A stretch of DNA of 5,283 nucleotides from NCBI GenBank assembly GCA_900769995.1, contig CAAGIT010000133.1:1-5283 (forward strand), read 5' to 3'. The notes under the pieces are model-generated. The model was not told the origin of the DNA, did not search any database, and saw only the letters and a list, made by a program, of their open reading frames with translations. How positions within the stretch are numbered: position 1 is the stretch's first letter; each line of letters starts with the position of its first letter. The DNA is from an uncultured Oscillospiraceae bacterium. Its GTDB lineage: Bacteria; Bacillota; Clostridia; Oscillospirales; Oscillospiraceae. This document shows, in pieces, positions 1-5,137 of the stretch. The translations under genes and the position numbers were made by a program.

Positions 1-2
1 AT

Positions 3-30
3 ATTATAGCACATATTTTCCAAATTTCAA
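3..30 (-). promoter_or_regulatory. Outward sigma-A-type promoter at left edge
   Basis: On the minus strand there is a TTGAAA -35 box (30-25), a 16-base spacer and a perfect TATAAT -10 box (8-3). The -10 is preceded by TG one base upstream, so it is also an extended -10. This is the best vegetative promoter match in the window. It points out of the left edge, so its gene is not visible. It lies just after a hairpin that could end transcription of the DUF4364 gene, so the leftward gene probably forms its own unit. No experimental support; sequence match only. Confidence 0.6.
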
Positions 31-57
31 GCCGTGTTTTCATACTGGAATTAGATA

Positions 58-75
58 AAAAGCTCAATAGCTTTT
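58..75 (-). terminator. Possible weak terminator after the DUF4364 gene
   Basis: A perfect 7-bp inverted repeat (AAAAGCT / AGCTTTT) with a 4-base loop touches the stop codon of the DUF4364 gene. Read on the minus strand, the second arm ends in a short T run (TTTTTA) before the sequence becomes mixed. The stem holds only two G-C pairs, so as an intrinsic terminator it would be weak. Its place between the end of one minus-strand gene and the promoter of the next supports a terminator role. Confidence 0.4.
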
Positions 76-614
76 CAGAGATCGTCCTTATCTTCGTGCA
101 GGAGCTGGTCCATCACAATGCGGTAGATCACCTCGGCACGGTCGTTAAACGCCCTGGCAAGGCGATATGCCTGTTTTTGCGTTGGCGCCATCAGCTCCAA
201 CCGCAGCAGGTCGCTGACATCGTCATTCAGGCTGAGCTGTACAGAGAAATCACCGCTCTCGCGCTGCACAACCGTCGATTTGACAAAGCTGCTGCGCCGC
301 ACAGCACGGTTATAACGGTCTACAGCCTCCTGTGCACGCTGCATCACGGGATAGGCGATCTCGTCCTCGGTAATTGCACCCTGTTCGCGGCCTTTTTCCG
401 TGATCACGTAGCGCTGCTCCTCGACCTCTTCCAAATGTCCGCTTTCGACCATCTGCGGCACGGCCTGTGCCAAATCAAAATAGCTCAGACCGTCATCCTG
501 ATAGGCAAGCTCATAGATTTGGCGCAGATCCACGGGGTACATCACACGCGCCATAATATAGAGAACCAATAATTTGACATCCAGCATACTATGAATGAAT
601 CCATGTGGCTCCAT
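75..614 (-). CDS. DUF4364 family winged-helix protein
   Basis: This 179-residue protein looks like DUF4364, a family of Firmicutes proteins with an N-terminal winged helix-turn-helix and no settled function that I know of. Residues about 12-80 read as a winged helix: a helix with LDVKLLVLYIM, a recognition region around SYFDLAQAVPQMVESGHLEE, then a wing ending in YVITEKGRE. The remaining hundred residues are a mixed alpha/beta domain with SVQLSLNDD and a helical tail. There is no signal peptide or membrane segment, so it is cytoplasmic. The ATG at 614 is preferred because an AGAGAGGA-type ribosome site sits about 8 bases upstream. The ATG at 635 would add seven residues but has GAGGG only one base away. 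The gene is alone on this strand and diverges from dpaA; a regulator role is inferred from the fold only. Confidence 0.8.
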   Translation of the reverse strand: MEPHGFIHSMLDVKLLVLYIMARVMYPVDLRQIYELAYQDDGLSYFDLAQAVPQMVESGHLEEVEEQRYVITEKGREQGAITEDEIAYPVMQRAQEAVDRYNRAVRRSSFVKSTVVQRESGDFSVQLSLNDDVSDLLRLELMAPTQKQAYRLARAFNDRAEVIYRIVMDQLLHEDKDDL

Positions 615-652
615 CCGAAACGTCCTCTCTTTCATCCCTCATCTCTGATTTC

Positions 653-681
653 ATTATAGCGTATACGGCAGAAAATAACAA
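653..681 (-). promoter_or_regulatory. Sigma-A-type promoter for the DUF4364 gene
   Basis: Minus strand: TTGTTA at 681-676, a 17-base spacer, and a perfect TATAAT at 658-653. Transcription would start near 646, giving a leader of about 30 bases to the ATG at 614, which holds its ribosome site. This supports vegetative expression of the DUF4364 gene, in contrast with the sporulation-type signal facing the other way. Confidence 0.65.
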
Positions 682-692
682 CCACCCTTTTC

Positions 693-718
693 ACCATTTT
701 TGAAAAATTGCATACGCT
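693..718 (+). promoter_or_regulatory. Sigma-K-like promoter upstream of dpaA
   Basis: An AC at 693-694 is followed by 16 bases and then CATACGCT at 711-718, which fits the sigma-K pattern AC - 16 bases - CATAnnnT. Dipicolinate synthase is known in Bacillus and Clostridioides to be made late in the mother cell under sigma-K, so the match is in the expected place. One oddity is that the start of transcription would fall near 725, exactly where the ribosome site GGGGAGG begins, leaving an extremely short leader. Short degenerate consensus, so moderate confidence. Confidence 0.45.
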
Positions 719-739
719 GAAAAAGGGGAGGTGTGCGAT

Positions 740-1558
740 ATGGAGGAGCTTTGGCTGATCGGCGGCGATACTCGAAGCCGCTGGACTGTGGAGACCTTGG
801 AGCAGAATGGCTATGCTGTACGGACATATGGTGTGCCGCAGCGGGTGGACCGTCCGCTTCCGGAGAGATTCGGCGTTCTGATCCTGCCGTTTCCGTCGCT
901 TCGGGGGTCGCTTGTGCGCGGAACGGAGCTGGCGTTGGAGGAACTTCTGCAACGCTTGGACGGCAAAAGCCGCGTTTACGGCGTGCAGCTTGGCAGTTGG
1001 AAGCAGCGTTTTGAAAGCCTTGGCGCAACTGTGACCGATGTTTACGGCAGTGAGCCGCTGACAACCGAGAATGCGGTGCTCACGGCAGAGGGTGCGATCG
1101 AGCTGGCGATGCGGAAATCGGAGATTGCGCTGCACGGTGCAAAATGCCTGGTGATCGGCTGCGGCCGTATCGGGAAGGTACTGGCGCAAAAGCTATATGC
1201 TCTGCAAGCAGACGTCACGGTTTCGGCTCGCAAGGCAGGCGATTGGGCGCTGATCGAGGCGATGGGAATGAAGTCTGACATGACAGGGCGCTATTTGCAC
1301 GGACTGCGGGAATATGATTTTGTGTTCAACACGGTTCCGGCACCGATTCTATCCGATGCGCAGCTCAAACAGGTGTCCAAAGACTGCATCCTGCTCGAGC
1401 TTGCCTCTGCGCCGTTTGGCTGTTCGGCAGAGGTCTGCAGGTCATTGGGGCTGAACTATCTTCTCGCCTCGGGCTTGCCGGGCCTGTATGCGCCGAAAAC
1501 TGCCGGAAGCCTCTATGCGCGGTGTATTTTGCGGAATTTAATGGAGGGAGAGCCATGA
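740..1558 (+). CDS. dpaA: Dipicolinate synthase subunit A
   Basis: This 272-residue protein is the dehydrogenase-like subunit of dipicolinate synthase (SpoVFA/DpaA). With subunit B it oxidises dihydrodipicolinate, a lysine-pathway intermediate, to dipicolinic acid in the sporulating mother cell; the acid is then loaded into the spore core and gives heat resistance. The N-terminal domain opens with the typical WLIGGDTR. TAEGAIE (115-121) precedes a Rossmann NAD(P)-binding domain whose glycine motif GCGRIG is at 140-145, followed by the family-like DVTVSARK. The end carries LELASAPFG and LPGLYAPKTAG, also typical. B. subtilis SpoVFA is somewhat longer, about 297 residues. The ATG at 740 is chosen because GGGGAGG ends 8 bases upstream; the in-frame GTG at 731 overlaps that ribosome site. 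The gene overlaps dpaB by ATGA, so the two are translationally coupled. Nothing appears broken. Confidence 0.95.
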   Translation: MEELWLIGGDTRSRWTVETLEQNGYAVRTYGVPQRVDRPLPERFGVLILPFPSLRGSLVRGTELALEELLQRLDGKSRVYGVQLGSWKQRFESLGATVTDVYGSEPLTTENAVLTAEGAIELAMRKSEIALHGAKCLVIGCGRIGKVLAQKLYALQADVTVSARKAGDWALIEAMGMKSDMTGRYLHGLREYDFVFNTVPAPILSDAQLKQVSKDCILLELASAPFGCSAEVCRSLGLNYLLASGLPGLYAPKTAGSLYARCILRNLMEGEP

Positions 1559-2121
1559 AACCAACGGTCGGATTCGCACTATGCGGTTCCTTTTGTACCT
1601 TCCGAAAGACGATGGAGGCGCTGCGTGCGATTGCAGAGGAATACGATGTGATACCGATATTCTCCGAAACAGCCGCTTCCACAGATACACGATTTGGAAA
1701 AGCGGAGACCTTTTTGTGTGAGGCAGAGAAAATCTGCGGTCGAAAGCCGCTGTGTACGATCGAAGAGGTGGAACCCTTCGGGCCGAAAAAGCTGCTGGAT
1801 CTGTTGATTATTGCGCCGTGTACGGGCAATACACTCGGAAAATTGGCAAACGGGATTGCGGATTCCGCCGTGACACTGGCGTGTAAGGCACATTTGCGCA
1901 ACGGTCGGCCGGTTGTGCTGGCGATCTCGACGAATGATGCCTTGGCAGCCAACGCGGAAAACCTCGGAAAGCTGCTGCATCGGAAGAATTATTACTTTGT
2001 GCCGTTCGGTCAGGACAACCCGAGCGAAAAACCGTACAGCATGGTCGCGGATTTCGGTCTGCTTTCCGCAACCTTAACGCAGGCTTTTAACGGCAAGCAG
2101 CTACAGCCTATGTTGCTTTGA
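1555..2121 (+). CDS. dpaB: Dipicolinate synthase subunit B
   Basis: This 188-residue protein is the flavoprotein-fold subunit of dipicolinate synthase (SpoVFB/DpaB), the partner of the preceding gene product. It starts with VGFALCGSFCTF, the family's N-terminal signature, has the flavoprotein-like APCTGNTLGKLANGI (87-101), then ISTNDALAANAENLG (124-138) and the late GQDNP (152-156). It is cytoplasmic, with no signal or membrane segment. The ATG at 1555 overlaps the dpaA stop as ATGA and has GGAGGGAG a few bases upstream, still inside dpaA; an ATG further upstream (1522) lies inside dpaA and lacks these features. In B. subtilis the pair is followed by asd and dapG of the aspartate pathway; here those genes are absent and a hairpin with an independent glycosyltransferase gene follows. 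Length is close to the B. subtilis protein (about 200). Confidence 0.95.
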   Translation: MKPTVGFALCGSFCTFRKTMEALRAIAEEYDVIPIFSETAASTDTRFGKAETFLCEAEKICGRKPLCTIEEVEPFGPKKLLDLLIIAPCTGNTLGKLANGIADSAVTLACKAHLRNGRPVVLAISTNDALAANAENLGKLLHRKNYYFVPFGQDNPSEKPYSMVADFGLLSATLTQAFNGKQLQPMLL

Positions 2122-2127
2122 ACTTCG

Positions 2128-2151
2128 GCGGGGCGGTATTTGCCGCTCCGC
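2128..2151 (+). terminator. GC-rich hairpin after dpaB
   Basis: GCGGGGCGG (2128-2136) pairs with CCGCTCCGC (2143-2151) over nine bases with one G-U pair, leaving a 6-base loop. It begins six bases after the dpaB stop. No T run follows (TTCGGAAAA), so it is not a classical intrinsic terminator. It could stabilise the 3' end of the dpaAB transcript, pause polymerase or help a factor-dependent stop. Its place before a new promoter suggests it separates the two units. Confidence 0.45.
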
Positions 2152-2163
2152 TTCGGAAAACTG

Positions 2164-2192
2164 TTGCAAATGCTGGGGGAAACAGCTATACT
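2164..2192 (+). promoter_or_regulatory. Sigma-A-type promoter for the glycosyltransferase gene
   Basis: TTGCAA (2164-2169), a 17-base spacer and TATACT (2187-2192) make a good vegetative promoter. The start would be near 2199, just before the AAAGGAG ribosome site at 2204-2210. It suggests the glycosyltransferase is expressed independently of the sporulation-type dpaAB unit. Confidence 0.55.
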
Positions 2193-2216
2193 AAAGAAAA
2201 AGCAAAGGAGCGATAT

Positions 2217-3206
2217 ATGATGCCGAAATTCAGTCTGATCGTCCCCATTTACCGAATTGAAGAATATCTGCCCAAATGCATCGAATCTGTTCTGGCACAG
2301 ACATATCAGGATTACGAATTACTGCTGGTCGATGACGGTTCGCCCGACGGCAGCGGCAAAATCTGCGATGCATACGCCGCGAAATATCCGGACAAGCTCC
2401 GTGTCATCCATCAGCCGAACGGCGGTGCAGGTGCTGCGCGAAATCACGGGATCGAGCTTTCTACGGGCGAATATTTGCTCTTTGTGGACGGCGACGACTA
2501 TCTGTCGGACAACCTGTTGGAGGAGCTTGCGGCCGCGATCGAAAAGACGGACGCCGATTTGGTGATGTTTGGCGCTGCTGTGGAGCGCGACGGCAAGTCG
2601 AATGGTGAGCTGCACGAGGATGTTCCGGCGGAAACGCTGTTCGAGGTAGAGAAAGAGCCGAAGCTGTTTTTCGGTGTCATGGCGCCTTGGAATCGGGCAT
2701 ATCGCCGCAGCCTGTTCACGGACAATAACATCTCCTTCGCCACAAAGGTCTGGTACGAGGATATTCGTGTGGTGACCAAAATTCTCGCGGTTGCCAAAAC
2801 CGCTTACCGCCTGCCCGGGGCGTACTATCATTATCTCCAGCGCGAGGGCAGTGCGATGAACAACAAAAACAGCGAGCGCAATGTGGAGATCATTTACGCC
2901 TATGATGACATTCTCGGATGGTATCAAGAGCGCGGCCTCAAGGAGCGTTTCCAGGCGGAGCTGACCTTCCAGGCAGTGCAGCACATCCTGCTTGCAGCAA
3001 CGGTGCGCGTGCTGATGATCGACCGCAAACACCGCTTGATCGGGGAATTCCGCACGTATATGGAGAAGAACTTCGCTGATTTCCGCGAGAATCGCTATCT
3101 GCCGCTGCTGGACAGCAATAAACGGCTGATCTATCGTTTGCTGCTGAAAAAACGTTATCGAACCGTTCGGATGATTTTCCGTGTGAAGCATTTTCTGGGA
3201 AAATAA
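2217..3206 (+). CDS. Family 2 glycosyltransferase
   Basis: This 329-residue protein is a GT-A fold, family 2 glycosyltransferase that should move a sugar from a nucleotide-sugar donor onto a glycan or lipid-linked acceptor; the sugars cannot be told from sequence. It begins with FSLIVPIYRIEEYLPKCIES (residues 5-24), followed by LLVDDGSPDGSG (nucleotide binding, near 36-47), the NGGAGAARNHGI motif (68-79), the metal-binding DGDD (91-94), APWNRAYRR (156-164), and WYEDI (179-183), whose acidic pair is the likely catalytic base region. The C-terminal half is helical and basic, without a clear membrane span, so it probably works at the inner face of the membrane. ATG at 2217 follows AAAGGAG by 6 bases; the next codon (2220) is also ATG. 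The reading frame is open back to 2118, but that stretch holds the hairpin and promoter, so it is not coding. Capsule, teichoic or spore-surface glycan are all possible targets. Confidence 0.9.
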   Translation: MMPKFSLIVPIYRIEEYLPKCIESVLAQTYQDYELLLVDDGSPDGSGKICDAYAAKYPDKLRVIHQPNGGAGAARNHGIELSTGEYLLFVDGDDYLSDNLLEELAAAIEKTDADLVMFGAAVERDGKSNGELHEDVPAETLFEVEKEPKLFFGVMAPWNRAYRRSLFTDNNISFATKVWYEDIRVVTKILAVAKTAYRLPGAYYHYLQREGSAMNNKNSERNVEIIYAYDDILGWYQERGLKERFQAELTFQAVQHILLAATVRVLMIDRKHRLIGEFRTYMEKNFADFRENRYLPLLDSNKRLIYRLLLKKRYRTVRMIFRVKHFLGK

Positions 3207-3211
3207 GATAA

Positions 3212-3367
3212 CGCAGCAGTCGACGAATAGAGAAATATGTCTTTCTTGATAAGCACGATCTTGGCGGTAACGAGCCGGAATTCTTTGAGCCGGGTTTTGC
3301 GATGGAAGAATCATGGCAGAGACTGATTTCCGGCAAATATGAGAACCATGATATTACAGCAAATTGA
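3212..3367 (+). pseudogene. Remnant of a toxin- or phage-like C-terminal domain
   Basis: A 51-codon open stretch between two stops, with no plausible start or ribosome site, lies just after the glycosyltransferase gene. Its reading contains EKYVFLDKHDLGG, EFFEPGFAMEESWQRL and KYENHDITAN before TGA. From memory this resembles the tail domain of some phage head-associated and Rhs/LXG-type polymorphic toxin proteins, where 'AxSWxRLxxG...HD(I/L)T' is followed by LLxHExxE; here the reading stops right where that histidine segment would begin. It is therefore read as the decayed end of a once longer gene. The assignment is from recollection of motif patterns, not a search. It may instead be chance coding-like sequence. 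Confidence 0.45.
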
Positions 3368-3428
3368 AATAGCGTAATCTCAACGTATCTTGCCAACAAT
3401 CGGAAGAGAATAAAACACTCAATACCGC

Positions 3429-3902
3429 TTATGGCTGCATTTCTGCTAATATTTGATAGTCTTCCTCTGCAAAGTCGGTCAAAGAACCGTACAAAACTGC
3501 ATCACCGTTATCTATCATTTCGTCTAACCGATAGGTATAAAAACTACGATTATATATTTCTTCTGTCACCGGGCAAATCTGCATTGTATTGCTACGCAAA
3601 TCCACAACCATATAAACCATGTAGTGATATTGATTTGAAAACCCTTGCATTTCTGAGCCAATCGCGTACAGCTTTCCTTTTGTTTCGCAGCTTGATATCA
3701 CATTTTCCAGGATGATACTTCCGTATTTCTCATAGGACAACGCCTCATGTTCTGCGGAAGATAAAAGCTGGAATGTTCCGTCTCCGTAGGATTTCTTCGT
3801 ATCTTTTCCTGCGGGATATTTCGCATTTGTACAGGCAGCACAAACACATAACAACCCAAACAGGAGCATGAACAGCGCGAGACGGTCAAGAGAGTTCTTC
3901 AT
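3429..3902 (-). CDS. Putative lipoprotein of unknown family
   Basis: I do not recognise the family of this 157-residue protein. It starts with a short charged segment (MKNSLDR), a hydrophobic core to about residue 23 and a cysteine at 24 in VCAAC. This is lipobox-like, although the usual leucine at -3 is a cysteine, so membrane anchoring as a lipoprotein is likely but not certain. The rest is a small soluble domain with YHYMVYMVVDLRSN around 91-105 and an acidic end (FAEEDYQILAEMQP), probably outside the membrane. The ATG at 3902 follows AGGAGG by four bases. Codon choice is more AT-rich than in dpaAB. It is the last of three minus-strand genes and may have its own promoter. As a small exported protein downstream of a toxin-like gene it could be an immunity protein, but that is inference from position. 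Confidence 0.75.
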   Translation of the reverse strand: MKNSLDRLALFMLLFGLLCVCAACTNAKYPAGKDTKKSYGDGTFQLLSSAEHEALSYEKYGSIILENVISSCETKGKLYAIGSEMQGFSNQYHYMVYMVVDLRSNTMQICPVTEEIYNRSFYTYRLDEMIDNGDAVLYGSLTDFAEEDYQILAEMQP

Positions 3903-3927
3903 ATTGCCTCCTAATTAATCCACAGAA

Positions 3928-3958
3928 ATTATATACCATCGTCCGAAAAAACGGATAA
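3928..3958 (-). promoter_or_regulatory. Possible promoter for the lipoprotein gene
   Basis: On the minus strand TG-G-TATATA (3938-3930) makes an extended -10, with TATAAT two bases further on (3933-3928). The -35 region at 17 bases is poor (TTATCC). The leader to the ATG at 3902 would be about 20 bases and contains the AGGAGG ribosome site. It would let the lipoprotein gene be expressed apart from the two genes before it. Confidence 0.35.
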
Positions 3959-3961
3959 ATG

Positions 3962-3990
3962 GGTTTGACATAAATTTCATATGTTAAACC
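3962..3990. repeat. 11-bp inverted repeat between membrane protein and lipoprotein genes
   Basis: GGTTTGACATA (3962-3972) and TATGTTAAACC (3980-3990) are inverted copies with one mismatch around a 7-base loop. It begins five bases after the stop of the minus-strand gene that ends at 3996 and lies just upstream of the possible lipoprotein promoter. It could be a weak terminator or an operator. On the minus strand no T run follows it. Neither role is shown. Confidence 0.5.
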
Positions 3991-3995
3991 TCTTT

Positions 3996-4697
3996 CTATG
4001 TAATTGGCTGGTTCTGTTTATCTATGGGCAGTATCGTATATCCCCTCCATTGCTCCTGTGCGGTCTTCCACTCTTCATCGGTGTAAAAATGAAACAGAGT
4101 TTCCCCTTCTCCGGCAAAAAACGGCGTCTCAATGACCAAAACGCCATCGGCTAAAATGTACTCCCTTGTAAAGCCTCCCGTGAGCATGCCGATTTCTATA
4201 CCGATTTCTGCCAAACCATACTCATTTGACGAATAATAATCCCGACCTGCCGCATTGATCAGTTCAATATCTTTTTTTACATCTGCGATTGTTCGGAATT
4301 TAGTAAAGTACATTACACGGTCAACTATGTCTTCTGCATCGGTAAAAAGAAAACAACGATATGTTCCGTATCCGACAACATAGTAGAATTCCGTGGCAGA
4401 TATTTGCCGTCTGCACTCCAATTTCAAGCCTGCCTCTTGCGCAAGCTCCGCTGCTTCCACATCCCTAAAGCCGTCCCGCACATAGAAAATTGCTTCCGCA
4501 AGCAGCATCTGTTCTAAATTACATCTGTCCTTCTGAATCTCTGCCAAGCTTTTCTCATTGTCCACCGGTATTTCCGAGGGGTACAGCAAAAAAATGAATA
4601 GCCCGATGAGCAATAGCGCAAAAATAATACACAGAGTACAAATCGTTGTTTTTTTCATTTTCCCTCCGGATAGTAAACAACGGTTGATTCTTTTCAT
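3996..4697 (-). CDS. Membrane-anchored protein of unknown family
   Basis: I do not recognise this 233-residue protein. One strong hydrophobic segment lies at residues about 18-39 (TICTLCIIFALLLIGLFIFL) after a lysine-rich start, so it is probably anchored by its N-terminus with the rest outside. The external part has charged helices (LAEIQKDRCNLEQMLLAEA, then VEAAELAQEAG), a sheet-like section with FYYVVGYGTYRCFLFTDAED (104-123) and a C-terminal region with ILADGVLVIETPFF. Cysteines at 59, 95 and 115 could matter. The ATG at 4697 is chosen for its ATGA overlap with the previous gene and AAAGGAG seven bases upstream. An ATG 13 codons in (4658) also has GGAGGG nearby and would give a more usual MKKTT start, so the true start is uncertain. 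It sits in a possible immunity-type unit; function unknown. Confidence 0.75.
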   Translation of the reverse strand: MKRINRCLLSGGKMKKTTICTLCIIFALLLIGLFIFLLYPSEIPVDNEKSLAEIQKDRCNLEQMLLAEAIFYVRDGFRDVEAAELAQEAGLKLECRRQISATEFYYVVGYGTYRCFLFTDAEDIVDRVMYFTKFRTIADVKKDIELINAAGRDYYSSNEYGLAEIGIEIGMLTGGFTREYILADGVLVIETPFFAGEGETLFHFYTDEEWKTAQEQWRGYTILPIDKQNQPIT

Positions 4698-4897
4698 GGC
4701 TGGTCTCCTTTGGTTTCTCTGTTATATTTTCTGCCTTTCTTCCGTAATGCAATAATAATGTTTATAAGACTAACAAGCAATAATCCTATATACCCAGCGA
4801 CCCCATATGCAACACCAAGCGACAAACAATAATAAGCTATCAAGCCAAAAACGGATATGCATAACAAGAAAATCTGTATTATCGCCATCCACTTCAT
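4694..4897 (-). CDS. Small two-helix membrane protein
   Basis: This 67-residue protein has two predicted membrane helices, about residues 4-24 and 29-51, and then a strongly basic tail (RKKGRKYNRETK). By the positive-inside rule the tail faces the cytoplasm, giving a hairpin with both ends inside. A very good ribosome site, AAAGGAGG, stands seven bases before the ATG, which supports a real gene despite its size. It starts 18 bases after the stop of the broken toxin-like segment upstream and overlaps the next gene by ATGA, so the three were probably co-transcribed. Small two-helix proteins directly behind toxin or bacteriocin genes often give self-protection; here this is inference from place and shape, and no family was recognised. 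Confidence 0.75.
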   Translation of the reverse strand: MKWMAIIQIFLLCISVFGLIAYYCLSLGVAYGVAGYIGLLLVSLINIIIALRKKGRKYNRETKGDQP

Positions 4898-4915
4898 ATA
4901 TTTTCCTCCTTTCCC

Positions 4916-5137
4916 TTACCAAGTCTTTGCAAGTCGTCCTAAGCCCCAGATGCTACAAACCTCACCCACCACGCCAAGCGCAACTTGACCTGCAGCAGGA
5001 ATAGAAATCACTCCTGGGGTTGCAAGTTTACCTGCAACCCCGCTGCCTATGCCCGTGGCCCAGTACGCAGACATGTTTCGGTTTCTTGAAGTCCGGTTGC
5101 CTGTATCCTTAGCTACTTGTTTGAATGTAAATGAGGG
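4916..5137 (-). pseudogene. C-terminal segment of a toxin-like protein, out of frame with its upstream part
   Basis: In a reading frame one base off from the partial gene at the right edge, an open segment runs from about 5137 to a TAA at 4916-4918. It contains FTFKQVAKDTGNRTSRN, then a glycine-rich hydrophobic stretch (WATGIGSGVAGKLATPG, AAGQVALGVVGEVCSIWGLG) and ends LAKTW. It looks coding because of this ordered composition and because it stops 18 bases before the well-marked small membrane gene. Adding one C to the CCC run at 5137-5135 would join it to the upstream reading as THPSFTFKQV. An ATG at 5074 could instead start a 52-residue glycine-rich peptide, bacteriocin-like in composition, but no ribosome site precedes it. 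The hydrophobic glycine-rich end could insert in membranes; that is speculation. Confidence 0.5.
5016..5041. repeat. Perfect 9-bp inverted repeat
   Basis: GGGGTTGCA (5016-5024) and TGCAACCCC (5033-5041) are perfect inverted copies around an 8-base loop. It falls inside the glycine-rich toxin-like segment, where it encodes part of the GVAGKLATPG stretch. No T run follows on either strand, so it is not a clear terminator. It could slow polymerase or be a chance result of glycine and proline codons. Confidence 0.5.

Noticed and set aside
96..572. 158-codon + strand open frame opposite the DUF4364 gene
   Set aside because: It is the antisense shadow of a gene with clear family features, and its translation is His/Leu/Gln-rich without a domain or ribosome site.
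632..1189. 185-codon minus-strand frame over dpaA
   Set aside because: Shadow frame; the dpaA reading on the other strand has the complete family signature.
2118..2216. N-terminal extension of the glycosyltransferase to the ATG at 2118
   Set aside because: This stretch contains the hairpin and a good promoter, and the GT-A fold starts directly after the ATG at 2217, which has its own ribosome site.
3173..3204. ATTTTCC / GGAAAAT inverted repeat at the end of the glycosyltransferase as a terminator
   Set aside because: It is inside the coding sequence, has a long loop, few G-C pairs and no following T run.
2319..3314. 331-codon minus-strand open frame over the glycosyltransferase
   Set aside because: Long only because of codon bias on the opposite strand; the + strand reading carries all GT-A motifs, and the antisense reading has no recognisable domain.
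3942..3955. TCCG / CGGA hairpin with A6 loop
   Set aside because: Only four base pairs; too small to support a terminator or riboswitch.
3965..3970. Perfect TTGACA on the + strand as a -35 box
   Set aside because: No acceptable -10 lies 16-18 bases downstream and no + strand gene follows; it is part of the inverted repeat at 3962-3990.
4807..5004. 65-codon + strand open frame
   Set aside because: Crosses antisense to the start of the small membrane gene and the toxin-like segment, with no ribosome site or domain.
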